Both the position numbers and the translations under genes were made by a program. From Prosthecobacter dejongeii (GTDB taxonomy: Bacteria; Verrucomicrobiota; Verrucomicrobiia; Verrucomicrobiales; Verrucomicrobiaceae), in contig NZ_JACHIF010000004.1 in the NCBI RefSeq assembly GCF_014203045.1, positions 435,696 through 499,695 on the forward strand: DNA of 64,000 nt, written 5' to 3'. This document shows, piece by piece, positions 30,692-39,170 of the stretch (positions are counted from its first letter, which is position 1; the number at the start of each line of letters is the position of its first letter). The notes under the pieces were generated by a model, which worked only from the letters and a program-made list of their open reading frames with translations, was not told where the DNA came from and did no database searches.

Positions 30692-31879
30692 ATGCTGCGT
30701 CTCGCCCTCAAAATGCTATTTGGTGACACTGGCAAGTACCTCATGCTGGTGGCTGGCCTAGTGTTTGCCACCTTTCTGATGGCGCAGCAGACGGCGGTGT
30801 TTTGCGGTCTGATGAGCTGGACCACAGCGACCCTGAAAAACGTGCCAGCCCCTATCTGGGTGGTGGAGGGAAAGGTGGAGCAGGTGAATGAAACCAATCC
30901 TCTGTTGGATACCGACGTGGCTCGGGTGCGCAGTGTGGACAGTGTGGCCTGGGCTGCGCCGCTCTATTCTGGCATTCAGCGTGTGCGTCTGGAAAACGGC
31001 AATTTTAAGATCATCCAACTCATTGGTATTGATGCCACCACGCTGGCTGGAGCGCCGGTAAAACTCCTGGAAGGAAAACTGGAAGACCTACGCCTACCTC
31101 ATGCTGTGATCATTGACGATCTAGGCGTCCAACGGCTTTCTAAAGAGAAGGGCGGTAAGGTGAAGATAGGAGATACCTTCGAAATCAATGATCAAGAGGC
31201 CCGTGTGGTGGGTATCGCGGATACGATGCAGAGCTTCACAGGGGGGCCTTACGTTTGGACAACTTACGAACGTGCGCTGCAATACACACCACCACAGCGC
31301 AAGATGCTCTCTGCTGTGATTGCTGCCCCGCGTGAGGGCATCAGCGAAGCTAAGTGCGTGGCTGACATTGAGCGTGAAACAGGGCTGAAGGGGTACCTGA
31401 ACAAAGGTTTTAACTGGAACGATTTCACCGCTGAAAAGCCGCCTGCCATTCAGGATTTCAATACGACGACTGTGGCCTGGTACATCCGTAATACGGGCAT
31501 CCCATTCAGTTTTGGTATCACGGTCATGATTGGGTTCATTGTGGGAACGGCCATCAGCAGCCAGACATTCTATACTTTCGTTTTGGAGAATATGAAGCAT
31601 CTAGGGGCACTGAAGGCCATGGGGGCTTCTACGGCTACATTGTGTCTGATGCTATTGACGCAGGCGATCACGGTAGGGCTTATCGGGTACGGTATCGGAT
31701 TGGCGTTCACTTCTGTGATGGGGCACTTTGCACTTAAAAATGATCAGCCTCCCTTTTACATGCCGGAGATTGTTCCTGTCGTAGTGTTAGGGGTAGTCCT
31801 TTTCATTTGCATCATGTCTGCGCTCCTTGGCATCTGGCGTGTCGCACGACTGGAGCCGGCGATGGTTTTCCGTGGTTAA
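30692..31879 (+). CDS. ABC transporter permease, DevC/MacB (FtsX) type
   Basis: The protein has an N-terminal membrane helix, a large extracytoplasmic domain of about 200 residues, and three C-terminal membrane helices: the FtsX arrangement. DevC-like cues are NVPAPIWVVEGKVEQVNETNPL near the start and the helix MKHLGALKAMGAS, the coupling motif contacting the ATPase. The next gene, 2 bases downstream, encodes its ATPase. DevABC exporters need an HlyD-type fusion protein; none is found here, so the partner is elsewhere or not required. The substrate is unknown (glycolipids for DevC of heterocystous cyanobacteria). Confidence 0.9.
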   Translation: MLRLALKMLFGDTGKYLMLVAGLVFATFLMAQQTAVFCGLMSWTTATLKNVPAPIWVVEGKVEQVNETNPLLDTDVARVRSVDSVAWAAPLYSGIQRVRLENGNFKIIQLIGIDATTLAGAPVKLLEGKLEDLRLPHAVIIDDLGVQRLSKEKGGKVKIGDTFEINDQEARVVGIADTMQSFTGGPYVWTTYERALQYTPPQRKMLSAVIAAPREGISEAKCVADIERETGLKGYLNKGFNWNDFTAEKPPAIQDFNTTTVAWYIRNTGIPFSFGITVMIGFIVGTAISSQTFYTFVLENMKHLGALKAMGASTATLCLMLLTQAITVGLIGYGIGLAFTSVMGHFALKNDQPPFYMPEIVPVVVLGVVLFICIMSALLGIWRVARLEPAMVFRG

Positions 31880-31881
31880 TC

Positions 31882-32637
31882 ATGTCTGAAGTCACAGTTC
31901 CATATGCCGCCCAGGTGCGCGGATTGAACAAGTCCTTTGGTGATGGGGCCTCGCGCATCCATGTGCTTAAAGATGTGGATATGGAAGTGAGGCAGGGAGA
32001 CATTACCATGCTCATCGGCCCCTCGGGTTGTGGTAAGACCACACTCATCAGCATTCTGGCTGGAACCTTAAAGCCCGATGCAGCCACTCAGGAACTCACG
32101 GTTTTAGGCCAGGATTTGCGCCAGATGAGCATGGGGGCGATCACTCGTTTCCGTGCCCAAAACATCGGCTTTATCTTCCAGGCCTTCAATCTCATCCCCA
32201 CGCTCAGCCTGGCTGAAAATGTGAGCGTGCCTTTGCTGATCCGTGGCGTGCGAGCTGGAGCGGCAGAAAAAAAGGCCCGAGAGGTGCTGGCGCTGGTCGG
32301 CTTGGGAGACCGGGCCAAGAGCCGGCCTAACCAACTTTCAGGTGGTCAGCAGCAGCGTGTGGCCATCGCCCGCGCCCTGGTGCATGAGCCGCGCCTGATC
32401 ATCTGCGATGAGCCGACGGCCGCGCTGGATGCGAAGAACGGGCAGCTCGTGATGGAGCTGTTTGAAAACGTGGCGCGCAGCCCGGAGCGTGCGGTCCTGA
32501 TCGTCACCCATGATAACCGCATTTTCCCTCACGCGAACCGCATCGCCTCCATGGATGATGGGCGCATCGTGGAAGTGCACGACATTGATGCCAGCCACCC
32601 GCTGCCGGAAAATCTCCGGCATGGGTTTCACCAGTAA
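31882..32637 (+). CDS. ABC transporter ATP-binding protein (MacB/LolD/DevA type)
   Basis: The ATPase has Walker A GPSGCGKTT, Q-loop GFIFQAFNLIPTL, signature LSGGQQQRVAIARAL, Walker B LIICDEPTAALD and the His switch VTHD. The FxxQxFNLxPxLS and VSVPLLIRGV patterns place it with the mechanotransmission-type MacB/LolD/DevA ATPases. I used the ATG at 31882, 2 bases after the permease stop; an upstream in-frame ATG at 31807 lies inside the permease gene. It energises the permease upstream. The C-terminal 20 residues (DIDASHPLPENL) extend beyond the ATPase core. Confidence 0.95.
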   Translation: MSEVTVPYAAQVRGLNKSFGDGASRIHVLKDVDMEVRQGDITMLIGPSGCGKTTLISILAGTLKPDAATQELTVLGQDLRQMSMGAITRFRAQNIGFIFQAFNLIPTLSLAENVSVPLLIRGVRAGAAEKKAREVLALVGLGDRAKSRPNQLSGGQQQRVAIARALVHEPRLIICDEPTAALDAKNGQLVMELFENVARSPERAVLIVTHDNRIFPHANRIASMDDGRIVEVHDIDASHPLPENLRHGFHQ

Positions 32638-32646
32638 AGCTGTGCG

Positions 32647-33264
32647 TTAGGCAGCAACTGTGGCCCAGCGAAGGGTCGGGGCCGAGCGCACCTTGGCCTC
32701 GGCATTGAAGGCGATCAGGAGCAGGGCGCTGAAGCCTAGATCGCTAAGTAAAGAATTACGCAAAAAGACCCAGGTAGGCGGGAAACCAGGAAGGCCGATC
32801 GTCAGTGCCTGGACAAGGCCCTCAAGGCTCTTGCTGTACTCAGGCATCGTCCACCAAGACAGGACATTGGTGACGACGTAAAAGACCAAGCTGCAGGCGG
32901 TGGCACCCAGCAAGGTCTGGAGGATACCGGCCTGACCCCGCATCTGGTGGGCAGCCCAGGCCGCCACTCCGTAAAGGACATGCATGAGGTAAACTTCAGG
33001 GTGGCCTGCACCCATGGCCAGGAACTGTCCGCCCATGGCGACGAAGTCGATGCCCACCAGCATCAGCGGCCAGGCCCACCAGGGGATAGTGCCGCGCGGG
33101 AAAACCAGCGTGCCAGTGAAGGCAAGGGCCATCCAGGGGGAGAAGTTGGGCAGCAGGCTCATGCCGTCTGAATTTAGCTTCATCCATTTCAGGCCAAGGG
33201 CGAGCAGGGCGAGCAGCAGGGGCACCCAGAGAAGGGGAGCAGTGGCACGGGAATCAGACTTCAT
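32647..33264 (-). CDS. Integral membrane protein, DUF6580-like, 205 aa
   Basis: The ATG at 33264 gives a start (MKSDSRATAPLL) running directly into the first membrane helix; an earlier frame start at 33390 would run into the E2 gene. About six hydrophobic segments are seen. The NFSPWMALAFTGTLVFP stretch, YGVAAWAA and the TNVLSWWTMPEYSKSLEGL segment with a following FLRNSLLSDLGFSALL helix recall the DUF6580 putative transport family. It follows the E2 gene by 40 bases on the same strand. It converges with the ABC ATPase gene. The substrate is unknown. Confidence 0.82.
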   Translation of the reverse strand: MKSDSRATAPLLWVPLLLALLALGLKWMKLNSDGMSLLPNFSPWMALAFTGTLVFPRGTIPWWAWPLMLVGIDFVAMGGQFLAMGAGHPEVYLMHVLYGVAAWAAHQMRGQAGILQTLLGATACSLVFYVVTNVLSWWTMPEYSKSLEGLVQALTIGLPGFPPTWVFLRNSLLSDLGFSALLLIAFNAEAKVRSAPTLRWATVAA

Positions 33265-33304
33265 GAATGGCAGAATAGAGGCTCTTAAGGGGGATGCAAC
33301 ATCT

Positions 33305-34537
33305 TCACAGCTTCTCCGGCTCCTGAAGGAGCTGGGCCACACGCGAGAGTAAGCGACCTGCCCCCCCACCATCCAGAATGCGGTGGTCAAAACTGAGGGT
33401 CAGCTCGGCCTCAGTGACGGGGATGAATTGCTTCACCTCCTCACTCCAACGAGGTACTTTACTGCCTGCACCGAGGCCGAGAACGAGATTCTGCTCGGGC
33501 AGAGGAATGGGAGTGGCCCAGACGATGCCAAAAGTGCCAAAGTTGGTGACGGTGGCGATACCAGGCCGATTCACATCCATGGGCAGACGCCGCGCGCGTG
33601 CTTGCTCCACCAGTTTATTGTAAGTAGGCACCAGTTGCACCAGCGGGGTTTTTTCCACCTCGCGCAATACAGGGACAAGCACGCCATCTTCGACTTCAAC
33701 TGCGAAACCAATATCAATGGCCCGGGGATGAACGATGCGACTGCCGATAAGGCGTCCAGCAACTGCGGTGTTTTCGGCTAAGGCTAGAGCCAGAGCACGG
33801 ATGATGTAAAGAGCTGGGCCTGGTTTTGGATTGGCCCGTTTACGATGCGATAGAATGGCGTTTAGAATCACTGGACTCCCCACGGTGGCAAGGGGACGGC
33901 TCCAGCTACGGCGCATGGAATCCGCCACGGCGATGCGCATGGGAGACGCTGGGGTGAGGCGATGTTGCTCAAGTCCGCGTAGGAAATTCTCAAAATCCTC
34001 CACAGTGACGCGGCCGCCTGCTCCTGTGCCTGCAATACCCGCTAAATCAGATGCATTCAGTCCCAGTTCATTCATGCGGGCACGCATGCGGGGGGAGATG
34101 TAGCTGGCACCCGTGGCTCCTGCTGGGACAGGCAGTGCGCCGCCTACCACAGGCTCCACTTTGGGCTGATAACCCGTGATGTTATCTTCTTCATTGAATT
34201 GGAAATGCAGCGAATCTGCACTGGGCATGCTCGTGGGCGTAGATAATGAAACCACCGGAGGTGATTCTGTAAAACCCATGGATTGTGCATCCTCTTCAGA
34301 CACATCGAACGAAGCGAGGTTTGAGCCCACTGCATAGCTCTTTTGAACTTGGGCGGTGATGATCGAAACGTGACCAGCGCATGGACTGCTGACGGCCATG
34401 GTAGCCTTATTGGTTTCCACCTCAAAGATGTCAGTGCCTGCTTCGATCTGCTGGCCGGGTTCGATTAAAATGCGAACAATGGTGGCCTCGGCGATGGATT
34501 CGCCCAACTGGGGCATCAGGATGGGAATAGTCGGCAT
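33305..34537 (-). CDS. 2-oxo acid dehydrogenase E2 component (dihydrolipoyl acyltransferase)
   Basis: E2 subunits transfer an acyl group from lipoate to CoA in pyruvate, 2-oxoglutarate or branched-chain dehydrogenase complexes. Domains: lipoyl domain 1-77 (ETNKATM with Lys44 as lipoylation site; usual ETDKA), E3-binding domain around 145-185 (SPRMRARMNELGLNASDLAG then GTGAGGRVTVEDF), catalytic domain with DHRILDGG (His385, Asp389). I chose the ATG at 34537, which starts the lipoyl domain. No E1 or E3 gene is adjacent, so the partners are elsewhere. The 410-aa length with a single lipoyl domain fits pyruvate or branched-chain E2; which one cannot be told. A pyrimidine tract precedes the ATG. 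Confidence 0.93.
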   Translation of the reverse strand: MPTIPILMPQLGESIAEATIVRILIEPGQQIEAGTDIFEVETNKATMAVSSPCAGHVSIITAQVQKSYAVGSNLASFDVSEEDAQSMGFTESPPVVSLSTPTSMPSADSLHFQFNEEDNITGYQPKVEPVVGGALPVPAGATGASYISPRMRARMNELGLNASDLAGIAGTGAGGRVTVEDFENFLRGLEQHRLTPASPMRIAVADSMRRSWSRPLATVGSPVILNAILSHRKRANPKPGPALYIIRALALALAENTAVAGRLIGSRIVHPRAIDIGFAVEVEDGVLVPVLREVEKTPLVQLVPTYNKLVEQARARRLPMDVNRPGIATVTNFGTFGIVWATPIPLPEQNLVLGLGAGSKVPRWSEEVKQFIPVTEAELTLSFDHRILDGGGAGRLLSRVAQLLQEPEKL

Positions 34538-34704
34538 GAGGAATGGGAAGCAGAATGACAAGATGGAAGCTGGATGCAACACGTCAAGGCGGTGTCCAAG
34601 CATGAATGAGGATCTTTTCCGGACATCATTGAAAAGCAATCTATGCCGATCCCATGCTGGGGTAAATTTCGATTCATTCGATAGATCCATAGGGATCAAT
34701 GATC

Positions 34705-34745
34705 CCGAAAAAAGAAAACCGCCGCTAGATCTCTCCAGCGGCGGT
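34705..34745 (-). terminator. Rho-independent terminator of the discoidin-like gene
   Basis: On the minus strand a 9-bp GC-rich stem (34745-34737 with 34726-34718), loop of 10, is followed by TTTTCTTTTTT. It lies 25 bases after the stop of the discoidin-like gene. Confidence 0.9.
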
Positions 34746-34769
34746 ATCAATCAAAGGATACGAAAGGAA

Positions 34770-35432
34770 TTACTTCCCAGGAATGCCATAGACGGCGACT
34801 TCGCAGTAGTGGTTCATCTCGTTGGAGGTGTTTCCATTGCTGTAAAGGCGGACGTACTGGGCTTTGGTGTTTTTGCCATCAATAACGCGACCGTGGTTGG
34901 TTTCGATGTAAGCTGGGTCTGCACCGGCGCCCATCTTCAGGGTGTCATCGTGATCAGAATTGAAAAGGGTGGTAACACCGGTCTTGAATTCTTTGTCGTC
35001 GGAAACCTGGATGACCACGTCCACATAAGCCTGAGCCTGCTTGTGGTAGTGCCAGGTGGCGATCTTGTTGATCGAGGTTGGGGCACCGAGATCGATCTGC
35101 ACCCACTGGGGACCTGGGGCGAGTTCGACAAAGCAGCCATCGGAACCGTCAGCATCACCGTCGGTGACGAGGGAAAGTTCACCGATGATTGGAGCTGGAT
35201 CACTGGAGGTGACTTCTTTGTCCTTGGCGAGGTTCACAGTGCCTTTAGGAGCCTGGAACGATTTGATGATTTTGGATGGATCCGGCTGCTCAAGGTTCGG
35301 CAGTTTAGCCGGAACTGGAGTGCCAATGAACATCGGCTTTGGGAATTCGATTTTGATCTCTTCCATTTCCTGAGCGGAGACGGAAGTGCTGAGAGCTGCG
35401 ATGGCAGCGAGTGCAAGGGTCGTGTGTTTCAT
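34770..35432 (-). CDS. Secreted F5/8 type C (discoidin)-like protein, 220 aa
   Basis: A signal peptide (MKHTTLALAAIAALSTSVSA) precedes a domain of about 150 residues with the pattern of the F5/8 type C jelly-roll: KEVTSSDPAPIIGELSLVTDG at the start, WVQIDLGAPTSINKIATWH in the middle (typical WVQIDLG strand) and AQYVRLYSNGNT near the end. Such domains bind carbohydrate or other surfaces. A secreted or periplasmic carbohydrate-binding role is inferred. It has its own terminator. The ATG follows a long pyrimidine-rich leader (CCCAACCCTTCCCCCAC). Cysteine count is low. Confidence 0.88.
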   Translation of the reverse strand: MKHTTLALAAIAALSTSVSAQEMEEIKIEFPKPMFIGTPVPAKLPNLEQPDPSKIIKSFQAPKGTVNLAKDKEVTSSDPAPIIGELSLVTDGDADGSDGCFVELAPGPQWVQIDLGAPTSINKIATWHYHKQAQAYVDVVIQVSDDKEFKTGVTTLFNSDHDDTLKMGAGADPAYIETNHGRVIDGKNTKAQYVRLYSNGNTSNEMNHYCEVAVYGIPGK

Positions 35433-35512
35433 GTGGGGGAAGGGTTGGGGGAAAGGGCCTCAGTTAAGGCCGATCTACGTTAGACGCCGGAAACGGCAGA
35501 ATATTGAAAAGA

Positions 35513-35582
35513 GGGAACAGAAAAGTGCAAATGGAAGCAAGCTGTGTGGGCCTGGGTCTTTTTTGCACGGAATTCTGTTCCC
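35513..35582. repeat. 70-base imperfect hairpin between the Gfo/Idh and discoidin-like genes
   Basis: Outer arms 35513-35522 and 35573-35582 pair for 10 bp, inner arms 35525-35531 and 35562-35568 for 7 bp, with a small interior loop and a 30-base apical loop. On the minus strand it follows the Gfo/Idh stop by 20 bases and is followed by CTCTTTT, so it may be its terminator. Confidence 0.6.
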
Positions 35583-35602
35583 GATTCAATCAAACAAACG
35601 GA

Positions 35603-37093
35603 TTAGACTTCGAAGTCCGCTGGAGTGAACGTGTACTTCTGGCCTGTCTGCAAGCAGTCATAGGCTTTCAGCACGGTCACACAGGACTTAAAGGCATCCA
35701 TGACGTTACAAGTGAGATGCTCAGGCTTCTTCATCTGTACCGCTTCAATGAAGTTCGCAACGTGGGGGGTGTGCGGGTAAACACTGAGCGTGACTGGAAT
35801 TTCCCATGGATCAAGCGCTTTGGACTCTCGGGCATCGGCCACGGCTTTAGCCACGCCTGAGACGGCGTAAGACTTTGGTGCGGGTTTGGTCCAGGAGCGG
35901 TTATGCTCCCAGAACTTGTTTTTGATGTTATCCGGAGCTTTAACCAGAATCGGATTGTCTCCCGTCGTCCACTTTGTCCAGTCTTGGCCAGGCTCGGCAT
36001 AGACTTGGTTTGAAGTAGGGCTTTCGGAGATAATGGCGGACCCGTTCACACCCATGTGCTTCTCATAGTAACCTTGGCTGCCTGTGGTGGTGAGCACCTG
36101 ATAGTAGGCGCGCATCGTGCCAGTAGGCAGCTTGTACTCATAAAGGCACATGACGTTATCCGGCAGTTCGAATTTTGCCTTGGGGGCACCATCGGCCCCT
36201 GGAGTACCATCATAATAATCCACGCCGCCTGCTGCATAGAGAGAGACTGGGGTGGTCTCATACATCCAGTTGAACATGTCGATCTGGTGGGCACCCAAGT
36301 CGGAGATGGGGCCGCCACCATATTTGGCAAACCAGCGCCAGTTGAGGAACTCTTCCATGCTGCCGTAGCCGTAGCGGGCCAGGAGTTCTGGAGAGACCGG
36401 ATTCTTTTTCGGGGCACCTAGAGGGGTGCTCGCAGAAACGCCACGATTCCACTGACCGTAACAGTGGGTCACACGACCGAGCAGGTCGTTCTTGATGATC
36501 TTTTCACGAAGGTGAACATATCGTGGATTCGAATGACGCTGGTGCCCAATCTGGAAGATGCCATTGAACTCACGGCCAGCTTTCACCATGTCGCGCGCGC
36601 CTTCGATGGTGTTGGACATCATCTTTTCGCAATACACGGATTTGCCCTTAGCCAGTGCCATGCGAGAAAACGGCGCGTGTAGGAAGTCTGGCGTGGCAAT
36701 GAAGACGGCTTCGATATCAGCCTGCTTGTCGAGCATCTCTTCGATGGTCTCAAACTGGGCCACAGGACCGTCCACTTGGTGCTTGTTTTGAAGCTCCATG
36801 TAGCGAGCCATTACGCGGCGTTTGTCTTCGCGGATATCAGAAACGGCGACCCACTGGATGCCCGTAGGAATCTGGGAGGCGGCTGCGCGGAGGCGGTCAC
36901 CCTGGGCACCACAGCCTACAAGGGCACATTTGATTTTGCGTCCGGCTTCAGTGCCTTGGGCAATGGCACCTTTGCTGGTAGCCAGGTACAATCCTGCGCC
37001 ACTCACAGCGCTGGTGCGCAAGAAGGAACGTCGGTCAAGAAATTTGGAGAGCCCACTGGGCTTTGGGGTAGAAGGGGAAGGGGTCGTGCTCAT
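35603..37093 (-). CDS. Gfo/Idh/MocA-family oxidoreductase with Tat signal, 496 aa
   Basis: The N terminus carries a twin-arginine signal (DRRSFLRTSAV with Arg21-Arg22, then a hydrophobic stretch), so the folded enzyme is probably exported. The Rossmann part shows KCALVGCGAQGDRLRAAA and the ATPDFLHAPF strand; the EKMMSNTIEGARDM helix corresponds to the EKP active-site motif of the family, with Lys to Met-Met change nearby (usual EKP becomes EKM). Exported Gfo/Idh/MocA proteins are abundant in Verrucomicrobiota and Planctomycetota and are linked to sugar catabolism. The substrate is unknown. It is the second gene after the DoxX-like gene on this strand, with 31 bases between. Confidence 0.93.
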   Translation of the reverse strand: MSTTPSPSTPKPSGLSKFLDRRSFLRTSAVSGAGLYLATSKGAIAQGTEAGRKIKCALVGCGAQGDRLRAAASQIPTGIQWVAVSDIREDKRRVMARYMELQNKHQVDGPVAQFETIEEMLDKQADIEAVFIATPDFLHAPFSRMALAKGKSVYCEKMMSNTIEGARDMVKAGREFNGIFQIGHQRHSNPRYVHLREKIIKNDLLGRVTHCYGQWNRGVSASTPLGAPKKNPVSPELLARYGYGSMEEFLNWRWFAKYGGGPISDLGAHQIDMFNWMYETTPVSLYAAGGVDYYDGTPGADGAPKAKFELPDNVMCLYEYKLPTGTMRAYYQVLTTTGSQGYYEKHMGVNGSAIISESPTSNQVYAEPGQDWTKWTTGDNPILVKAPDNIKNKFWEHNRSWTKPAPKSYAVSGVAKAVADARESKALDPWEIPVTLSVYPHTPHVANFIEAVQMKKPEHLTCNVMDAFKSCVTVLKAYDCLQTGQKYTFTPADFEV

Positions 37094-37124
37094 AGCTTCA
37101 CGTATTTACGTTGCGCCTTGGCGA

Positions 37125-37640
37125 TCAGCCTTCGGTGCTGGCGGACTTTTTAGCGCGGCCACGGCCAAAGAGGCCATCGAGGGAGAGATAACCGCTCTTA
37201 TTGGTATAGAGGGCGAAGGCCGTCAGCAGGATGCCGACACCAATGTTGGCAGTCAGTTCCAGGTCGTCTGGCAGTGCGGCCAAGCCAAAGCCCAGGGACA
37301 AAAAGGCAAGACCGGCAGCAAGAAGAGCAAATTCGCTCAAAAGGCCGATGCCCACCCATAAACCAACTGCAAGAAGAACGTAGCCGATGCTGTGAGCATA
37401 CGCATCAATGGCAGAGGGGGGGAGAAAAGATGGCAGCATGCTGTTGTCTGTCATCAGCTTGGCGATCTGGTCCGTCTTCGTCTGGTAATTGCCAGCGTTG
37501 AAGGTCGCCGCAGCGCCATCACCAGAGCGGAACTTATCTACTCCGGCCATGAACAGGCGAAGTGCCACCCAGAGACGTGTGATCAGGTTGGCGAAAGCGA
37601 GGTCGAGGCGGCGGCAGCAGGAGGAGTTTTGATCGGACAT
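37125..37640 (-). CDS. DoxX-like membrane protein, 171 aa
   Basis: The ATG at 37640 is preferred; a longer frame to 37814 has a non-conserved leader of basic residues. Four hydrophobic segments are seen, with the RLWVALRLFMAGVDKFRSGD start recalling the DoxX/DUF417-like family, in which the first helix and following loop carry RxxxGxxFxxAGxxK. Cysteines at residues 7-8 and the KSGYLSLDGLFGRGRAKK tail are basic. It is upstream of the Gfo/Idh gene by 31 bases and probably co-transcribed. Function unknown; DoxX relatives act with quinones or thiosulfate in other organisms. Confidence 0.8.
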   Translation of the reverse strand: MSDQNSSCCRRLDLAFANLITRLWVALRLFMAGVDKFRSGDGAAATFNAGNYQTKTDQIAKLMTDNSMLPSFLPPSAIDAYAHSIGYVLLAVGLWVGIGLLSEFALLAAGLAFLSLGFGLAALPDDLELTANIGVGILLTAFALYTNKSGYLSLDGLFGRGRAKKSASTEG

Positions 37641-37879
37641 GTTTTGGTTGTACTGAGTTGGCGTATGGAGATGGAGGGGCGATTCTGAACGAGTCACCTG
37701 GGAAATCCAGCAAAATTTAGATGCTAAAGACCAGAGAGTCGAAGTAAGCGCGCCTCTTGTCATTCTACGCCTGTCATTTCCAGTCCTATCGTCACTTTCT
37801 CTGGCTGATTTCATGCTTTCTGATTCCGCAGGCTTGCCATTCCGGAGTTCACCCCCTAAAAAAATAAATTCTTCTGAAA

Positions 37880-38338
37880 ATGAGCGCTGATTTTACTTCC
37901 CCCCAACTCCCTCCTGTCGGAATTCTTGAACCTCTCGGCGATGATGATCGTGACATACTCAGTGGCTACGGGGTTTTTCGTCCGGTACAGCCAGGACAGC
38001 ATTTGATTGAGGAAGGTATGGCCCAGACGGGTCTTTATTACATTATTTCTGGTAAGCTCCACGCCACGGCCATGCGTGGTGGGCACAAGGTACTATTAGG
38101 GAGTGTGCAATCCGGCGAAACTGTAGGGGAAATCAACCTCCTGGATCCTTCCGCGGCCAGCGCCACCGTCACTGCCGTGGATTTTAGCCAAGTCTGGCAT
38201 ATTGATTCGAAGAGCCTGGAAGCGTATCTCAATGAATACCCACGTCCTGCATCGTGGTTGCTCATTGGGATCGGTAAGACCATTGCCCGTCGTCTGCGCT
38301 CAGTGAATGAAAAAATCGCCAGCTTTTACGGTGGTTGA
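37880..38338 (+). CDS. Cyclic nucleotide-binding domain protein, 152 aa
   Basis: A single cNMP-binding beta-roll is visible: FRPVQPGQHLIEEGMAQTGLYYIISGKLHATAM followed by the GETVGEINLLDPSAASATVTAV phosphate-binding cassette. The C-terminal helix (IGIGKTIARRLRSVNEKIASF) is like those of CRP-family dimerisation helices, but there is no DNA-binding domain. Known relatives sense cyclic AMP or GMP and act on a partner. A divergent gap of 239 bases to the DoxX-like gene carries the promoters of both. The phosphate-cassette arginine is not obvious (usual RxA becomes SAT), so nucleotide binding may be weakened. Confidence 0.9.
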   Translation: MSADFTSPQLPPVGILEPLGDDDRDILSGYGVFRPVQPGQHLIEEGMAQTGLYYIISGKLHATAMRGGHKVLLGSVQSGETVGEINLLDPSAASATVTAVDFSQVWHIDSKSLEAYLNEYPRPASWLLIGIGKTIARRLRSVNEKIASFYGG

Positions 38339-38371
38339 TCACCGTTTTGACAGTGTCTCTTACTTTCAAAG

Positions 38372-38400
38372 TCCGCCTCTCATCGGGGCGGATTTTTTTT
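38372..38400 (+). terminator. Rho-independent terminator of the cNMP-binding gene
   Basis: A 6-bp stem TCCGCC (38372-38377) with GGCGGA (38387-38392) and a 9-base loop is followed by eight T, 33 bases after the stop codon. On the minus strand it could also end the convergent phosphatidyltransferase gene. Confidence 0.85.
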
Positions 38401-38412
38401 GAATAACCGAAG

Positions 38413-39105
38413 TCAGCGAGACGATGGCTTTTTTAGTGTTTGAACGATGAGGCTAAGCCGGCGGCTAAAAGTGAGGATGGATCCGACGAAAATCACCACC
38501 AGTGCCCAGTATATGGCCACAGGCTCCCTGCCGTAGAGGGATTCTACGAGCGCGGCTAACGCTCCCACTGTCAGCACTGCCATGCGATGTTGTTTCGCCA
38601 TCGGGCCGATGAAGCTTTGTTGTCCCGTCAAGGTGCCTTGAAGTAGCCGAATATAGGCCGTCGCCATCGCTAAGATTGCGCAGGACCAGCCGAGCGGCAG
38701 CGTGTCAAAGAGCTTGATCACGCCAGGGTCCATGCGGGTGCTATAGCCCGCTCCCACCAAAATAAAAACATCCGCCACTCGGTCTGGCACTTCATTGAAA
38801 ATCGGGCCCGTGGCCGAGGCTCGCCCACCTTCCACAGCCACCATCCCGTCCATTAAATTACACAGAAGTCTGAGTTGGATACCTGCCGCAGCGCCGAACC
38901 AAAGAAGGGCTGAACCCAGCGGTGTGCCCTGCTCAGGCACTCCTAAAAAACAAGATAAGGAGACGGTGGCAAATACGATACTCAGTAATGAAATCGCATT
39001 CGGGGACAGATGCGAGGCACAAGCCCAACGGGCAAGGAGGCGTGCCCAGCCCGTATTTCGTGACTTCAGTTCGCGGCGCGGGCCGTGGTCTTGCGGTGTG
39101 GACAT
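38413..39105 (-). CDS. CDP-alcohol phosphatidyltransferase-family membrane protein, 230 aa
   Basis: The multi-helix protein carries the family signature region LCNLMDGMVAV then GPIFNEVPDRVAD. Compared with the canonical DxxDGxxARx8GxxxDxxxD, the first Asp is Asn, the Arg is Val and the third Asp is Asn, while the DG and last Asp remain. I recall a subfamily in other bacteria with the same NLxDG and NExPDR forms, so this looks like a conserved variant and not decay. The usual reaction joins CDP-diacylglycerol to an alcohol; here the substrate is open. It is convergent with the cNMP-binding gene. The basic N terminus precedes the first membrane helix. Confidence 0.88.
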   Translation of the reverse strand: MSTPQDHGPRRELKSRNTGWARLLARWACASHLSPNAISLLSIVFATVSLSCFLGVPEQGTPLGSALLWFGAAAGIQLRLLCNLMDGMVAVEGGRASATGPIFNEVPDRVADVFILVGAGYSTRMDPGVIKLFDTLPLGWSCAILAMATAYIRLLQGTLTGQQSFIGPMAKQHRMAVLTVGALAALVESLYGREPVAIYWALVVIFVGSILTFSRRLSLIVQTLKKPSSR

Positions 39106-39170
39106 AGAGACGATCTAACACAAGCGGACGTAAACTGCTAGACCTTCTGTGCTTCACTCCATTACACTCC

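Noticed and set aside
34398..35483. Plus-strand frame of 361 codons over the discoidin-like gene and E2 start
   Set aside because: The minus strand encodes a signal peptide plus discoidin-like domain, and a terminator interrupts the plus frame.
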